NCBI GenBank assembly: GCA_000438415.1
Contig: FR902230.1
Coordinates: forward strand, 1-35,319
Direction of reading: 5' to 3'
DNA length: 35,319 bases
Source of the DNA: Clostridium sp. CAG:628
GTDB taxonomy: Bacteria > Bacillota_I > Bacilli_A > RF39 > UBA660
Part shown: positions 23,048 through 31,659 of the stretch, in pieces
Numbering within the stretch: position 1 is the stretch's first letter
Layout: each line of letters begins with the position of its first letter
Notes under the pieces: generated by a model
Database searches by the model: none
What the model was told of the DNA's origin: nothing
What the model saw: the letters and a program-made list of their open reading frames with translations, nothing else
Made by a program: the position numbers and the translations under genes

Positions 23048-23835
23048 TAGTCCTCCATTAATAAATTATTTAATAACAAATTTACTCCATTAACTTTAAG
23101 TTTTTCATTTATTACTCCAATAACTACATTACTTTTAATACCTTTGTTTTCAATATAAATTTTTTTAATCAGATAACACTTTATTAGTCCAGCATTATTT
23201 ATACTTTCATAAGGTATATAGAAAAAAGGTTTATCTTTTACTTCTTTAATAAAGTTTTTAGAATTAGTAATTATTACAGGTCTTTTTTTATATGGATCAG
23301 TAAGAGTATTTCCAGTATCTAAGTATGCATTCATTTTAATAATATTATTATTTATATAAATATCTACCTTATAATGTAACTTATTTATTTCTTTAATATG
23401 TTTCATTTGTTTATTATAAATATAAAGTATTATAGGAGAAGTAAAAAAAATGAATATGTAGTTAATACTAAGACCTTTATTAAAGAAAACCATACCTATA
23501 TTTTTATAACTAAAACTAGTATTTAAATAATACATAAACCCACCTAATGTTATGCTAATTAAATAAAAATATACTAAATTATTTACAGTATACTTTATAT
23601 CTTTAAAACCAAAAGTTGCTAATATAATTATTATAGATAATATTATTTTAAAGATAAATAAAGTTAAAACATTAAGTGGCACAAATAACACCAGTATAGT
23701 TATACTTCCAATTATAGAACCTAATGTAATTCTTTTTAAAGAAGCTCTTCTTTTTAATGTAATACTAGTTGTTAAAAGTAATAAAAAATCAAACATAAAG
23801 TTTAAAAATAATACTAAGTCAATATATATTTTCAT
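23047..23835 (-). CDS. spoIIGA: SpoIIGA, pro-SigE processing aspartic protease
   Basis: 262 residues. Five or so membrane segments in residues 1-140, then a soluble half with the aspartic protease motif YLDTGNTLTDP (D173 catalytic). It dimerises in the septum membrane, is switched on by SpoIIR from the forespore, and cleaves the pro-sequence of SigE encoded by the next gene. The ribosome site is GGTGAT. The promoter looks like the Spo0A-controlled spoIIG promoter of Bacillus. Confidence 0.92.
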   Translation of the reverse strand: MKIYIDLVLFLNFMFDFLLLLTTSITLKRRASLKRITLGSIIGSITILVLFVPLNVLTLFIFKIILSIIIILATFGFKDIKYTVNNLVYFYLISITLGGFMYYLNTSFSYKNIGMVFFNKGLSINYIFIFFTSPIILYIYNKQMKHIKEINKLHYKVDIYINNNIIKMNAYLDTGNTLTDPYKKRPVIITNSKNFIKEVKDKPFFYIPYESINNAGLIKCYLIKKIYIENKGIKSNVVIGVINEKLKVNGVNLLLNNLLMED

Positions 23836-23850
23836 AGTATCACCACATAT

Positions 23851-23884
23851 AGTATATATTATAAATTAAGTATTTTATGTCGAA
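23851..23884 (-). promoter_or_regulatory. spoIIG-type promoter with Spo0A box over the -35
   Basis: Plus strand 23878-23884 reads TGTCGAA, the Spo0A box core. On the minus strand this gives TCGACA as -35, then a 21-nt spacer and TATACT (23851-23856). A long spacer with a 0A box overlapping the -35 is the hallmark of spoIIG in Bacillus subtilis. A TATAAT with only 14 nt spacing also exists (23858-23863). Confidence 0.6.
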
Positions 23885-23910
23885 AAAAAGACTTATTTTA
23901 TTTTAAGTCT
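23883..23910 (-). terminator. Terminator of the unknown gene before spoIIGA
   Basis: Minus strand stem AGACTTA/TAAGTCT followed by T run, with the stop codon TAA of the gene between the arms; the run ends at the 0A box. Confidence 0.8.
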
Positions 23911-24695
23911 CTTTTAGGTACAATTCCATCCATTAAATCAATTTTCATTTGTTCATAATTACTTCTTAATTCTTCTAATAAAATATCATCTAGTAAAGTT
24001 TGTCCATAAACTTCTTTTCTATCAGTAATAATTTCAGGTTCTTTTAAATATGACTTCATAAAACTAGCAATTAATCTAAAGTTAAAGTAATTAAACTTAT
24101 TTTTTTCATTTATAAATTTATCATAAAAAGCTATAAGAGGAGTTACACTAACCATTTCTTTATCATTATATTTTAAACTATCTCTTAAACTTTTAAGTAA
24201 ATCAAACTCATCTATACTATCTCTTGAAGAAGATTCTATTTCTTTATTATTTATTAAACTCTTTATAAACTCTATATCACGAGCATAGCTTTTAAGCATA
24301 TTAGGTAATTCTTTAGCACTCAAAAACTTTTTATCTTTATTATAAAATATAGGTAAAGTTTTAACATCCCTATTAGAGCGATATAAAACCACTAATTTAT
24401 GATTATTCTTATAACTAACATTATAAAAGTTTCTTAACTCTCTTTCATTAATAAAACCTAAAGTAGTATGGTCAATTTCTTCTAAAGTACTAGGCATACT
24501 TACTTTTAAATATTTATTAAACGTTACTATATATTCTTTATAATTAAAATTTATATCTCCTAAAAAATATTTATTTTTAATATCACTATTATATTTAGAA
24601 ATTAAATCAATTATTTCTTCTTTACTATATTTTTTTAAACTTCTTGTCTCTACTCCAGTTTTAATTACTATACTATATCTTTTATTTTTTCTCAT
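23898..24695 (-). CDS. Cytoplasmic protein of unknown function
   Basis: 265 residues, mixed alpha/beta, charged, no signal peptide or membrane segment, no motif I can name. A stretch of beta-rich sequence (95-125, NNHKLVVLYRSNRDVKTLPIF) is followed by helices. It has the strongest consensus promoter of the window and an AAGGGG ribosome site, and is monocistronic, so it should be well expressed in growing cells. Its position just ahead of spoIIGA is separated by a terminator, so it is probably not part of the sporulation block. Confidence 0.7.
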   Translation of the reverse strand: MRKNKRYSIVIKTGVETRSLKKYSKEEIIDLISKYNSDIKNKYFLGDINFNYKEYIVTFNKYLKVSMPSTLEEIDHTTLGFINERELRNFYNVSYKNNHKLVVLYRSNRDVKTLPIFYNKDKKFLSAKELPNMLKSYARDIEFIKSLINNKEIESSSRDSIDEFDLLKSLRDSLKYNDKEMVSVTPLIAFYDKFINEKNKFNYFNFRLIASFMKSYLKEPEIITDRKEVYGQTLLDDILLEELRSNYEQMKIDLMDGIVPKRDLK

Positions 24696-24717
24696 ATTAT
24701 ACCCCTTACTAACTCAA

Positions 24718-24746
24718 ATTATACCATATTTTGTACACTATGTCAA
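24718..24746 (-). promoter_or_regulatory. Perfect consensus SigA promoter of the unknown gene
   Basis: Minus strand: TTGACA, 17-nt spacer ending in TATGG, TATAAT. Confidence 0.93.
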
Positions 24747-24795
24747 AATTTATTCTTTTTTTAAGTATTTATCATATTATTAAATGGGTGAAGAA

Positions 24796-25251
24796 ATGAA
24801 AAAAGTTTTAAAATTTATATTATTTTTACTTCCATGGCTTATTAGTGGATTACTTTTTAAAGTAGATTTTAAGTATTACGATATGTTAAATTTACCAAGT
24901 TTTGTTTTACCTAGTAAGTTAATTGGAATTATATGGATTATTATTTATTTGTTAATTACTATAAGTTTATATAAAATAAGTAAAACAGAAAAAATAGTTG
25001 GTAATAATGATTTATTCTATGTACTTATTACTAATTACTTAGCAAATCAATTATTTCTTTATGGTTTCTTTAATTTAAAAAGTCCATTTTTAGGTTTTAT
25101 ACTTACTACAATTACTATGGTTAGTAGTATATTCTTATTTTTAGAAATTAAAAAACTTAATAAAAATGCTAGTTACTATTTAATACCTTATATAGTATAT
25201 AGTATTTATGCATTAATATTAAGTTTAAGTATTTATATTATGAATTTTTAA
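24796..25251 (+). CDS. TspO/MBR family membrane protein
   Basis: 151 residues, five predicted membrane segments. The family pattern is visible: YYDMLNLPSFVLPSKLIGIIW (consensus L-x-x-P-x-F-x-x-P...W), LYGFFNLKSPFLGF, and the last segment LIPYIVYSIYALILSLSIY. TspO proteins bind tetrapyrroles and act in stress; several conserved Trp are replaced here, so this is a divergent member. The frame begins at 24784, but GGGTGAAG within it is the ribosome site of ATG 24796. Its last 14 nt overlap convergently with rluD. Confidence 0.68.
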   Translation: MKKVLKFILFLLPWLISGLLFKVDFKYYDMLNLPSFVLPSKLIGIIWIIIYLLITISLYKISKTEKIVGNNDLFYVLITNYLANQLFLYGFFNLKSPFLGFILTTITMVSSIFLFLEIKKLNKNASYYLIPYIVYSIYALILSLSIYIMNF

Positions 25252-26125
25252 AAGTATTTAGAATTTTATGAAATTCTTCAGGTGCTTCTACTGTAAATTC
25301 CAAAAACTCATGTGTTATTGGATGATTAAATCCTAAGTAATAAGCATGTAACATTTGACCAAAATCATTTATTATATGCTTATTATACACTGGGTCATTT
25401 ATTAATGGATGTCCTATATAAGCCATATGGACTCTTATTTGATGAGTTCTACCTGTTTCTAATATACATCTAATAAGTGTTGCATTCTTATATCTTTCTA
25501 TAACTTCAAAATTAGTTATAGCATTTTTTGCATTAACATCAGTTACAGCCATTTTCTTTCTATCTTTTAAGTCTCTTCCAATAGGTGCATTTATTTTACC
25601 TTTATCTTCATTTATCACACCACTCACTAAAGCAATATATTTTCTTTTAATTCTTTTATTTTTAAAGTCCTCACTTAGTATTTGATGTACTTGATTATTT
25701 TTAGAAATAAGAAGTAGTCCAGAAGTATCTTTATCAATTCTATGTACAATACCTGGTCTATCTTCCCCATTTATATCACTCAACTCATCTGTATAATACA
25801 TAAGACCATTTACTAAAGTATGACTTTTATTTCCGTTACCTGGATGTACTACCAAACCACTTGGTTTATTTACAACTAGTAAATATTCATCTTCATAGCA
25901 AATATCAAGAGGCATCTCTTCTTTAGTTATATAATTTGTATCATTTTCTTTTATAGTTACTTTATCCCCTAGTTTTAAAGAATAGCCATTTTTAACTTTA
26001 ACATCATTTACAAGAATATTACCACTTTTAATATCTTTATCAATACTACTTCTACTTTTACCTAAAATTTCAGTTAAATAAACATCTAACCTTTTATTAA
26101 CATTTTCACTATTTACTTCTAACAT
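25238..26125 (-). CDS. rluD: RluD-family 23S rRNA pseudouridine synthase (YlyB-like)
   Basis: 295 residues. An S4 domain (about 10-70) precedes the RluA/RluD catalytic domain with GIVHRIDKDTSGLLLISKN (catalytic D131) and GRTHQIRVHMAYIGHPLI. By family it makes pseudouridines in helix 69 of 23S rRNA. It overlaps lspA by 17 nt; the lspA-ylyB order is the same as in Bacillus. Confidence 0.93.
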   Translation of the reverse strand: MLEVNSENVNKRLDVYLTEILGKSRSSIDKDIKSGNILVNDVKVKNGYSLKLGDKVTIKENDTNYITKEEMPLDICYEDEYLLVVNKPSGLVVHPGNGNKSHTLVNGLMYYTDELSDINGEDRPGIVHRIDKDTSGLLLISKNNQVHQILSEDFKNKRIKRKYIALVSGVINEDKGKINAPIGRDLKDRKKMAVTDVNAKNAITNFEVIERYKNATLIRCILETGRTHQIRVHMAYIGHPLINDPVYNKHIINDFGQMLHAYYLGFNHPITHEFLEFTVEAPEEFHKILNTFKNS

Positions 26126-26579
26126 GTTTTACCTCCAAAAGTGCACCTACAAAAAATAATATACATCCAACTACAATAAATGAATCTCCTACATTAAATA
26201 TTGCAAACCCTTTATTAAATAAAGTAAAATCAAAAAAGTCACGAACACAATGTAATATTATTCTGTCATACAAGTTACCAATAAGTCCACCAATTATAAA
26301 TGATAATGATATATTAGTAAGAGTATCATTCTTTTTATTCTTAAATAATTCATATAGTAAATAAAATAATATAACTACACTAATTATAGTAATAATACTA
26401 GTATAACCTTCAAACATTCCAAAAGCAGCACCTTTATTTTTTACATAAGTTAAATTTAAGAAGTTTTTAATAACTACTCTACTTTCATTTAAATTAATAT
26501 TATTTGCAACCACTATTTTAGATATTTGATCTATTATAAATACTAAAATTATTACTAAACTATATTTTATTCTTTTCAT
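26109..26579 (-). CDS. lspA: Lipoprotein signal peptidase LspA
   Basis: 156 residues, four membrane segments. The catalytic pair is D105 in GNLYDRI and D132 in FNVGDSF; VKNKGAAFGMF (N48, G50-F53) is the other conserved motif. It cuts signal peptides of lipoproteins at the modified Cys, such as that encoded at 19.2-19.8 kb. First gene of an operon with rluD; the ribosome site is GAGG. Confidence 0.96.
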   Translation of the reverse strand: MKRIKYSLVIILVFIIDQISKIVVANNINLNESRVVIKNFLNLTYVKNKGAAFGMFEGYTSIITIISVVILFYLLYELFKNKKNDTLTNISLSFIIGGLIGNLYDRIILHCVRDFFDFTLFNKGFAIFNVGDSFIVVGCILFFVGALLEVKHVRSK

Positions 26580-26597
26580 ATTATTTTCCTCACAAAT

Positions 26598-26626
26598 AAT
26601 ATACCAAATTATAAGGATTTTATCAA
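26598..26626 (-). promoter_or_regulatory. Promoter of lspA-rluD
   Basis: Minus strand: TTGATA, 17-nt spacer ending in TTTGG, TATATT. Confidence 0.8.
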
Positions 26627-26636
26627 GTATACTTTA

Positions 26637-26864
26637 CTAAAGTTCTACAAGTATTACATCACTTCCAAGTTTCTTTATTTGACTAAATTTAATAGTAATA
26701 TCTCCTTCAGTACTAAATAAACTTCTTATATATTTACTTTTCTCTATAACAAATCCTTCAAAACTACCATCTTCTTCATTTATAATAGCATCTATTATTC
26801 TTCCAATAACTTTACCATCATTCACATTAACAATATCTTTTCTTTGAAGTTCACTAATTTTCAT
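26637..26864 (-). CDS. PRC-barrel protein of the YlmC/YmxH family
   Basis: 75 residues, one PRC-barrel: MKISELQRKDIVNVNDGKVIGRI followed by GSFEGFVI and a closing ILVEL strand. The family (YlmC, YmxH) is found mainly in spore formers and is often labelled a sporulation protein; its action is unknown. ATG 26864 has GGTGA at the right distance, so the four codons before it are left out. It follows the coiled-coil operon terminator and precedes lspA. Confidence 0.82.
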   Translation of the reverse strand: MKISELQRKDIVNVNDGKVIGRIIDAIINEEDGSFEGFVIEKSKYIRSLFSTEGDITIKFSQIKKLGSDVILVEL

Positions 26865-26890
26865 ACATTTCACCAATTAATAATATGAAA

Positions 26891-26911
26891 CAAAAAACCA
26901 ACTTATGTTGG
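26891..26911 (-). terminator. Terminator of the coiled-coil operon
   Basis: Minus strand stem CCAAC/GTTGG (4-nt loop) followed by six T. Confidence 0.85.
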
Positions 26912-26917
26912 CTTTTA

Positions 26918-28531
26918 TTAAAAGTAATCAATGTCTTCTATAAAATCATCATCTAATGGTTCAGTAATATCTTCTTTTATAGTTTCTAGTTCTTTAATAT
27001 TAGATTCTTCTAGATTATCACTTTCTAGCTTTTCAGTGTCATTATTTTCATTTGACTCTTCTGTTTTTTCTTCTATAGAAGGTTCGTTATTTTCATTAAC
27101 ACTTTCTGTTTTTTCTTCATCTAATAAATAATTATTTTCATTAGATTCATCCTCATTTAAAGAAATATCATCATACATAGAACTATTAACTACTTCTTGA
27201 TTACTAATTTCTTTTGGTGTTTTCTCGTTTTTATCATCTCCACGAGCCCATATACTTTCTATTTCTTCTTTTATAACATCAACATTAACATATAAGTATT
27301 GTTGTTCATTATATAAGCTGTTAACTCGATTAGTATATCCTAGTAACTTAATTTTATCTTCAAATTTACTAACTAAATCAGAACTCTTTTCATCAATTCT
27401 ATCATTAATTATTTCTAGACTTCTTTCTTCACTTATGATTTCATTATGCATGTTGTTAAAATTAATATCTAAGTTTCTCATTTCTTCGTTAAAGTTTTCA
27501 ATATCTAGTTTATATTTATTCTCTAAATACTTATCACCATTTATTTCTTCTGTTAAAGAAGTTATTATTGAAGAAAATTCTTTATCTAAATTAGAAAGAT
27601 TAGATTCATTAAATAAAAGTACTTCTAAATTCTTTAGTTTTTCTTCTTTTTTAAGTCTTTCTATTCTAGTTTTTTCAAATAGGTTATTAGATTCCTCAAT
27701 TAAAACAGATAACTCTTCTTTTCTTTTTTCAATTCCAGAAATAGTACTTTTAAATGTTTCAATTCTCTTATTATGATATTTAGTTTTTTCAAATAACTCT
27801 TCTTTTCCTTTTTCACTCACATAATCAGAATTATTTATTTTATCAGTTATATCATTCTTTTTATTACTATATAAATCAATTAATTCAAATATGTTACTAC
27901 CTTTTATTTCTTCAAGAGTTTTATTATAGTTTTCTTTAGCACTTATAGTTAATACATCCAAATCTTCTTTAACATTATTTAAAGGTTCTCCATTTTTAAA
28001 TGCATCAAGTAATTTTGTCCCAATAAGAATTGGATTTTTTTCTTTATTATCAAGAGATGTATTAATTTCTTTTAATTCACTTTCTAAAACACTTAGATAA
28101 TTTTCATCTTTAGAAATACTATCATTATCTATGTAATCAAAATTATCTAGTTTGTAACTTATTAATTTGATAGCATCTTTTACTTTATCTATCTCCTCAT
28201 AAGATATTTCAAGTTCCCCACTTGTTTTAGCTTTTTGATGGCATTTAAGAGTTTTATCATTAAGTTTTAACTCAAGATTATTTTTATCATTTGTTAAATT
28301 ACTTAATGTTCTTTCTAAATATTTCTTCTCTTCTTCATCTTTAACTTTACTATCTTTATCAATGTATTTACTATTGTCTAACTTATTCTTTATATTATCT
28401 ATTTCTTCTAATAAATAATTTTTTCTAGAAGTCAAGTAATCAGTATCTTCTAATACTCTTAAATCAGTTATTTTATATCCAGACTTCTTAATTAATATTC
28501 CTATTAAATCTTCAAGTGCACGATAGTTCAT
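26918..28531 (-). CDS. Large coiled-coil protein, paralogue of its upstream neighbour, with internal repeat
   Basis: 537 residues, almost wholly helical coiled coil up to about 430, then an acidic Glu/Asn/Ser tail ending DDDFIEDIDYF. The N-terminus (ALEDLIGILIKKSGY, 5-19) matches the neighbour's AIKSLVSLLVKKSGF. A duplicated block is visible: KLDNSKYIDKDSKVKDE (50-66) and KLDNFDYIDNDSISKDE (127-143), each followed by a similar helix. GTKLLDAFKNG (171-181) equals GKSLLNAYKEG (78-88) of the neighbour, so this protein has about 93 extra residues, the size of the duplicated block. No signal peptide. Role unknown; size and shape suggest a scaffold or SMC-like filament. The ribosome site overlaps the neighbour's stop. 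Confidence 0.72.
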   Translation of the reverse strand: MNYRALEDLIGILIKKSGYKITDLRVLEDTDYLTSRKNYLLEEIDNIKNKLDNSKYIDKDSKVKDEEEKKYLERTLSNLTNDKNNLELKLNDKTLKCHQKAKTSGELEISYEEIDKVKDAIKLISYKLDNFDYIDNDSISKDENYLSVLESELKEINTSLDNKEKNPILIGTKLLDAFKNGEPLNNVKEDLDVLTISAKENYNKTLEEIKGSNIFELIDLYSNKKNDITDKINNSDYVSEKGKEELFEKTKYHNKRIETFKSTISGIEKRKEELSVLIEESNNLFEKTRIERLKKEEKLKNLEVLLFNESNLSNLDKEFSSIITSLTEEINGDKYLENKYKLDIENFNEEMRNLDINFNNMHNEIISEERSLEIINDRIDEKSSDLVSKFEDKIKLLGYTNRVNSLYNEQQYLYVNVDVIKEEIESIWARGDDKNEKTPKEISNQEVVNSSMYDDISLNEDESNENNYLLDEEKTESVNENNEPSIEEKTEESNENNDTEKLESDNLEESNIKELETIKEDITEPLDDDFIEDIDYF

Positions 28532-28535
28532 ATTA

Positions 28536-29786
28536 TCACCAATCCAATTCTATTCTATTATTATTTTTCTTTTCTTCAGATGTTATTTCTTTTTCTTCTT
28601 CTATTTCTTTATATTCTGGTTTTTCTTCCAAAATTAATTCTTCATTTCGTAATATTTCATTTTCTTCTATAACAGGTTTATTGTTAACAACTTCTACTTT
28701 ATCAACATTTTTTTCTTCTTGTTCTTTTATTATTTCTTCTTTATAGTTATTAGTTCTTTCAACAAAGTTTTCTTTTTTAGTACTCCATTCTCTAATTAGT
28801 TCATCTTTAACTTTAATAGCATCTACGTAAATAACATCTTTTTTATTATTTAAATAATCTAACTCTACTCTTATTTTTTCTTTTTCATTAATATCAATTA
28901 TTCTTTCAGTAGTATTTATGTAGTTATCTTCTTTTAATTTAGTACTAATATTATTCTTTTTAATAGTACATTTATCAAATTCTTCTTCTAGAATTTCTTT
29001 TTTAGAGTTACTATTAGTTCTATTAATTCTAACATTTTCTAACATCTTTTCTGCTTTTTCTAAAGTATCTTTATTTCTAATTTGTTTACTTTCAAGTTCC
29101 TCTTTAGCACTCTCTAGTCTTTCATATACTTCAAAAGAAATATCCATGTTAGCACTTTCATTAAGTATTCTATCTATTCTAGCAAGATCATTATCAAGTT
29201 TATCAATATATTCCTTAATTTTATTAACTATTGTAACATCTTTTAGTTCTATATCTCTTAATTCATCAAGTTCCTTATTTACTATTTTAATCTCATCATT
29301 AAGTGAAGATATCTTATTATCTAAATAACTCTTATACTTTTCATCCATTTCTCTTTCTTCAGTATTTTTATATTCATAAGTATCTATTTTATTATTTAGT
29401 TCATTATATTTACTTTCTAATTCACTTAGTTTAGAATATAAGTTACCAGCACTTAAGTTCTCAGTACCTTTATATGCTAAATTACCAAGAAGTTCAATTC
29501 TTGCTTTTACTTGACTATAATCTTTACCTTCTTTATAAGCATTTAATAAACTTTTACCAACTATCTCAGCATTGTTTTCCCAATTGGCTTGTCTTAGTTT
29601 TAAAGTATCTATTATCTTACCAAGAGTTTTTTGATTATTACTACTTTCTTTCTCACTTTGTAATTTTTGTATATTTTCTTTAGTTTTAGCTAGTTCTTCT
29701 TCACTATAGTTCTTGTCAATATCAAATCCTGACTTCTTTACAAGTAAACTCACTAAACTTTTTATTGCTTCAAAATTATTGTTCAT
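28536..29786 (-). CDS. Coiled-coil protein, first of a paralogous pair
   Basis: 416 residues, helical coiled coil from about 30 to 350, then an acidic tail (EEKPEYKEIEEEKEITSEEK) ending RIELDW. A conserved N-terminal helix of about 20 residues and the motif GKSLLNAYKEGKDYSQVKARIELL are shared with the next gene. GTG 29789 and ATG 29786 both follow AAGGTGG; I take ATG by spacing. The TGA stop is part of GGTGATAATATG, so translation of the second gene is probably coupled. Unknown family; no membrane segment. Confidence 0.72.
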   Translation of the reverse strand: MNNNFEAIKSLVSLLVKKSGFDIDKNYSEEELAKTKENIQKLQSEKESSNNQKTLGKIIDTLKLRQANWENNAEIVGKSLLNAYKEGKDYSQVKARIELLGNLAYKGTENLSAGNLYSKLSELESKYNELNNKIDTYEYKNTEEREMDEKYKSYLDNKISSLNDEIKIVNKELDELRDIELKDVTIVNKIKEYIDKLDNDLARIDRILNESANMDISFEVYERLESAKEELESKQIRNKDTLEKAEKMLENVRINRTNSNSKKEILEEEFDKCTIKKNNISTKLKEDNYINTTERIIDINEKEKIRVELDYLNNKKDVIYVDAIKVKDELIREWSTKKENFVERTNNYKEEIIKEQEEKNVDKVEVVNNKPVIEENEILRNEELILEEKPEYKEIEEEKEITSEEKKNNNRIELDW

Positions 29787-29808
29787 CACTAACCACCTTA
29801 TTTTCCTA

Positions 29809-29836
29809 TTAATATTTTAACACAAGAAATTGTCAA
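29809..29836 (-). promoter_or_regulatory. Promoter of the coiled-coil operon
   Basis: Minus strand: TTGACA, 16-nt spacer, TATTAA. An inverted repeat AAATTGT/ACAATTT (29827-29833 and 29839-29845) covers the -35 and could be an operator. Confidence 0.6.
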
Positions 29837-29868
29837 TTACAATTTTCATTCTTTAGACAAAGAGTTTA

Positions 29869-29895
29869 CAAAAAAACTAGACAAATTGCCTAGTT
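29869..29895 (-). terminator. Terminator of the rmuC-to-metallopeptidase operon
   Basis: Minus strand stem AACTAGGCA/TGTCTAGTT followed by seven T. Confidence 0.88.
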
Positions 29896-29921
29896 ATAAT
29901 GTCATAATATTGTAAATTAAA

Positions 29922-30920
29922 TTATAATATTTTTGTTTCATTATTAAGTTCTTTCTTATAAGAAGTTATAGCATCTTTTAATTCACCTACTACATCATAT
30001 ATTCCCAGTGCCTCAGAAAAACTTCCCAAATCATCTCTATATGGTATAGAATAAGCCTTATAAATATTATCTATATACGAATGATTATTTTTAATTTTAT
30101 TATACATATAATATGCATGAACACAACCAAAAATATAGTATAAACCTCTTTGTGAATCTAATTTATCTATAGATATATTAAAATATTCTTTCACTTTTAA
30201 TATTTCATTCTTATAAATCTCTTCGTTCATTTTACTATACATTCTTTTATAACTATCATATTCAAGGTCTCCAAAATTTAAATAAACATTTATACTTGCC
30301 AAAATACGTATTAAATAACAATTATTTAAAGTATTCTTAAATCTTAATTTTCTAACATACTTCATTTCTTCATCATACCCCATATTAGACAATTCATCTT
30401 CCATCAAAAATTCAGTAAATATTGCTAATGATTCACTTATCATGTGGTCAGTTGCATTTTCTGATATTCCAACAATATAATGAGCAACTTCATGTGCAAG
30501 TATTACTGCATCAGTTATGTAACCAGTGTTTGGTGTGGAAACAAATCTATAATCATCTTTTATTCCAGCACTTCCATCAACTATACCAGACTGTATATTA
30601 GGAAGATAATCTTTATCATATAAGTACTCTCTAAAATCAATTGTACCATCAGATAGTATTTTTTCAAACATTTCATCACTTATAGGATAATTATATTTTT
30701 TAAAAAGTTTTTTAACTAAATCTATTTTAGTAAATAAATCAAGTCTTGGATAATTTTCAAAATCAACATTATTAAACCTAACATCAACCAGTTCTTCTTG
30801 TAATTCTGAATATAACTCACTCATATTAATAAATGTAGTTAAATTATTAAGAACTACATTCCCAAGTTTATTTTTTGATAAAAATTCATCTATTTTAACT
30901 TTTAACTCCTCATTAGTCAT
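29922..30920 (-). CDS. Short zinc metallopeptidase, M3-like
   Basis: 332 residues. The zinc motif H143-E144-V-A-H147 (VILAHEVAHYIVG) is followed 16 residues later by E163 in SESLAIFTEFL, the likely third ligand, in a context similar to the AEIASTxNE segment of PepF/thimet oligopeptidases (family M3), though the protein is about half the usual length. No signal peptide: cytoplasmic. The ATG lies in the 8-nt overlap ATGACTAA with the slipin stop, so translation is coupled; the two products may work together at the membrane. The longer TTG start is inside the slipin gene and not preferred. Confidence 0.68.
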   Translation of the reverse strand: MTNEELKVKIDEFLSKNKLGNVVLNNLTTFINMSELYSELQEELVDVRFNNVDFENYPRLDLFTKIDLVKKLFKKYNYPISDEMFEKILSDGTIDFREYLYDKDYLPNIQSGIVDGSAGIKDDYRFVSTPNTGYITDAVILAHEVAHYIVGISENATDHMISESLAIFTEFLMEDELSNMGYDEEMKYVRKLRFKNTLNNCYLIRILASINVYLNFGDLEYDSYKRMYSKMNEEIYKNEILKVKEYFNISIDKLDSQRGLYYIFGCVHAYYMYNKIKNNHSYIDNIYKAYSIPYRDDLGSFSEALGIYDVVGELKDAITSYKKELNNETKIL

Positions 30921-31659
30921 GTTTTTTACCAAAACCTTCTACTGCCTTTAATACTTCAATAGGAAGTGCAAAAATTACTGTGTTACTTTGATCACTACTT
31001 AAATCATTTAATGTTTCAAGAGTTCTTAAATGTAATGCACCTGGTGCCATGCTTAAATTTTCCGCAGCCTTTTTAAGGTTTTCACTAGCTTCTACTTCTC
31101 CATGAGCTTTAGTAATAACAGCAAGTTTTTCTCTTTCTGCTTCTGCAACACGTGCAATTACTCTTTTCATTTCTTCAGGTAAACTAATATCTTTTAATTC
31201 AACATTTTCTACTTTAATTCCCCATGGATCAGTTGCTTCATCTACTATTTTACAAATCTCACTACTTATCTTATCTCTTTCACTTAATAACTCATCTAAA
31301 CTTACACTCCCTACTGCATTTCTCATAGTTGTCTGAGCAAGTTGACTTACTGCATAATTAAAGTTTTCAACAGCAAGTATTGCTTTAGATGCATCAAATA
31401 TTTTATAGTATAATACCGCATTGATTTTAATTGATACATTATCTTTTGTAATTGCTTCTTGTTCTGGAACATCTACTGCTCTTGTTCTAATATCAACTTT
31501 TTTAAAAGAATCTATTACTGGAAAAATTAAATTCCAACCTGGATTCATTATCTTTTTAAACTTACCAAATCTAAACTTTATACCCCTTTCATATTCATTA
31601 ATTTGTCTAATTGAAGACAACACTACTACTAGAATTACTCCTATTATTAATATTTCCAT
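30913..31659 (-). CDS. Slipin (SPFH/stomatin-type membrane protein)
   Basis: 248 residues. An N-terminal membrane segment (2-16) is followed by the SPFH domain: INEYERGIKFRFGKFKKIMNPGWNLIFPVID, VDVPEQEAITKDNVSIKINAVLYYKI, LAQTTMRNAVGSVSLDELLSERD, WGIKVENVELKDISLPEEM, then a helical AEAERE region. Stomatin-like proteins form membrane rings or platforms that often team with proteases (as HflKC or NfeD-linked ones do); a metallopeptidase is the next gene. ATG 31659 is chosen since AAGGAGGAAATT sits at the right distance; an ATG at 31677 lies upstream of that site. Confidence 0.9.
   Translation of the reverse strand: MEILIIGVILVVVLSSIRQINEYERGIKFRFGKFKKIMNPGWNLIFPVIDSFKKVDIRTRAVDVPEQEAITKDNVSIKINAVLYYKIFDASKAILAVENFNYAVSQLAQTTMRNAVGSVSLDELLSERDKISSEICKIVDEATDPWGIKVENVELKDISLPEEMKRVIARVAEAEREKLAVITKAHGEVEASENLKKAAENLSMAPGALHLRTLETLNDLSSDQSNTVIFALPIEVLKAVEGFGKKHD

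Noticed and set aside
27435..27776. Serine/leucine-rich plus-strand frames over the coiled-coil genes and elsewhere
   Set aside because: They are antisense shadows of Glu/Lys-rich helices, with no ribosome site.
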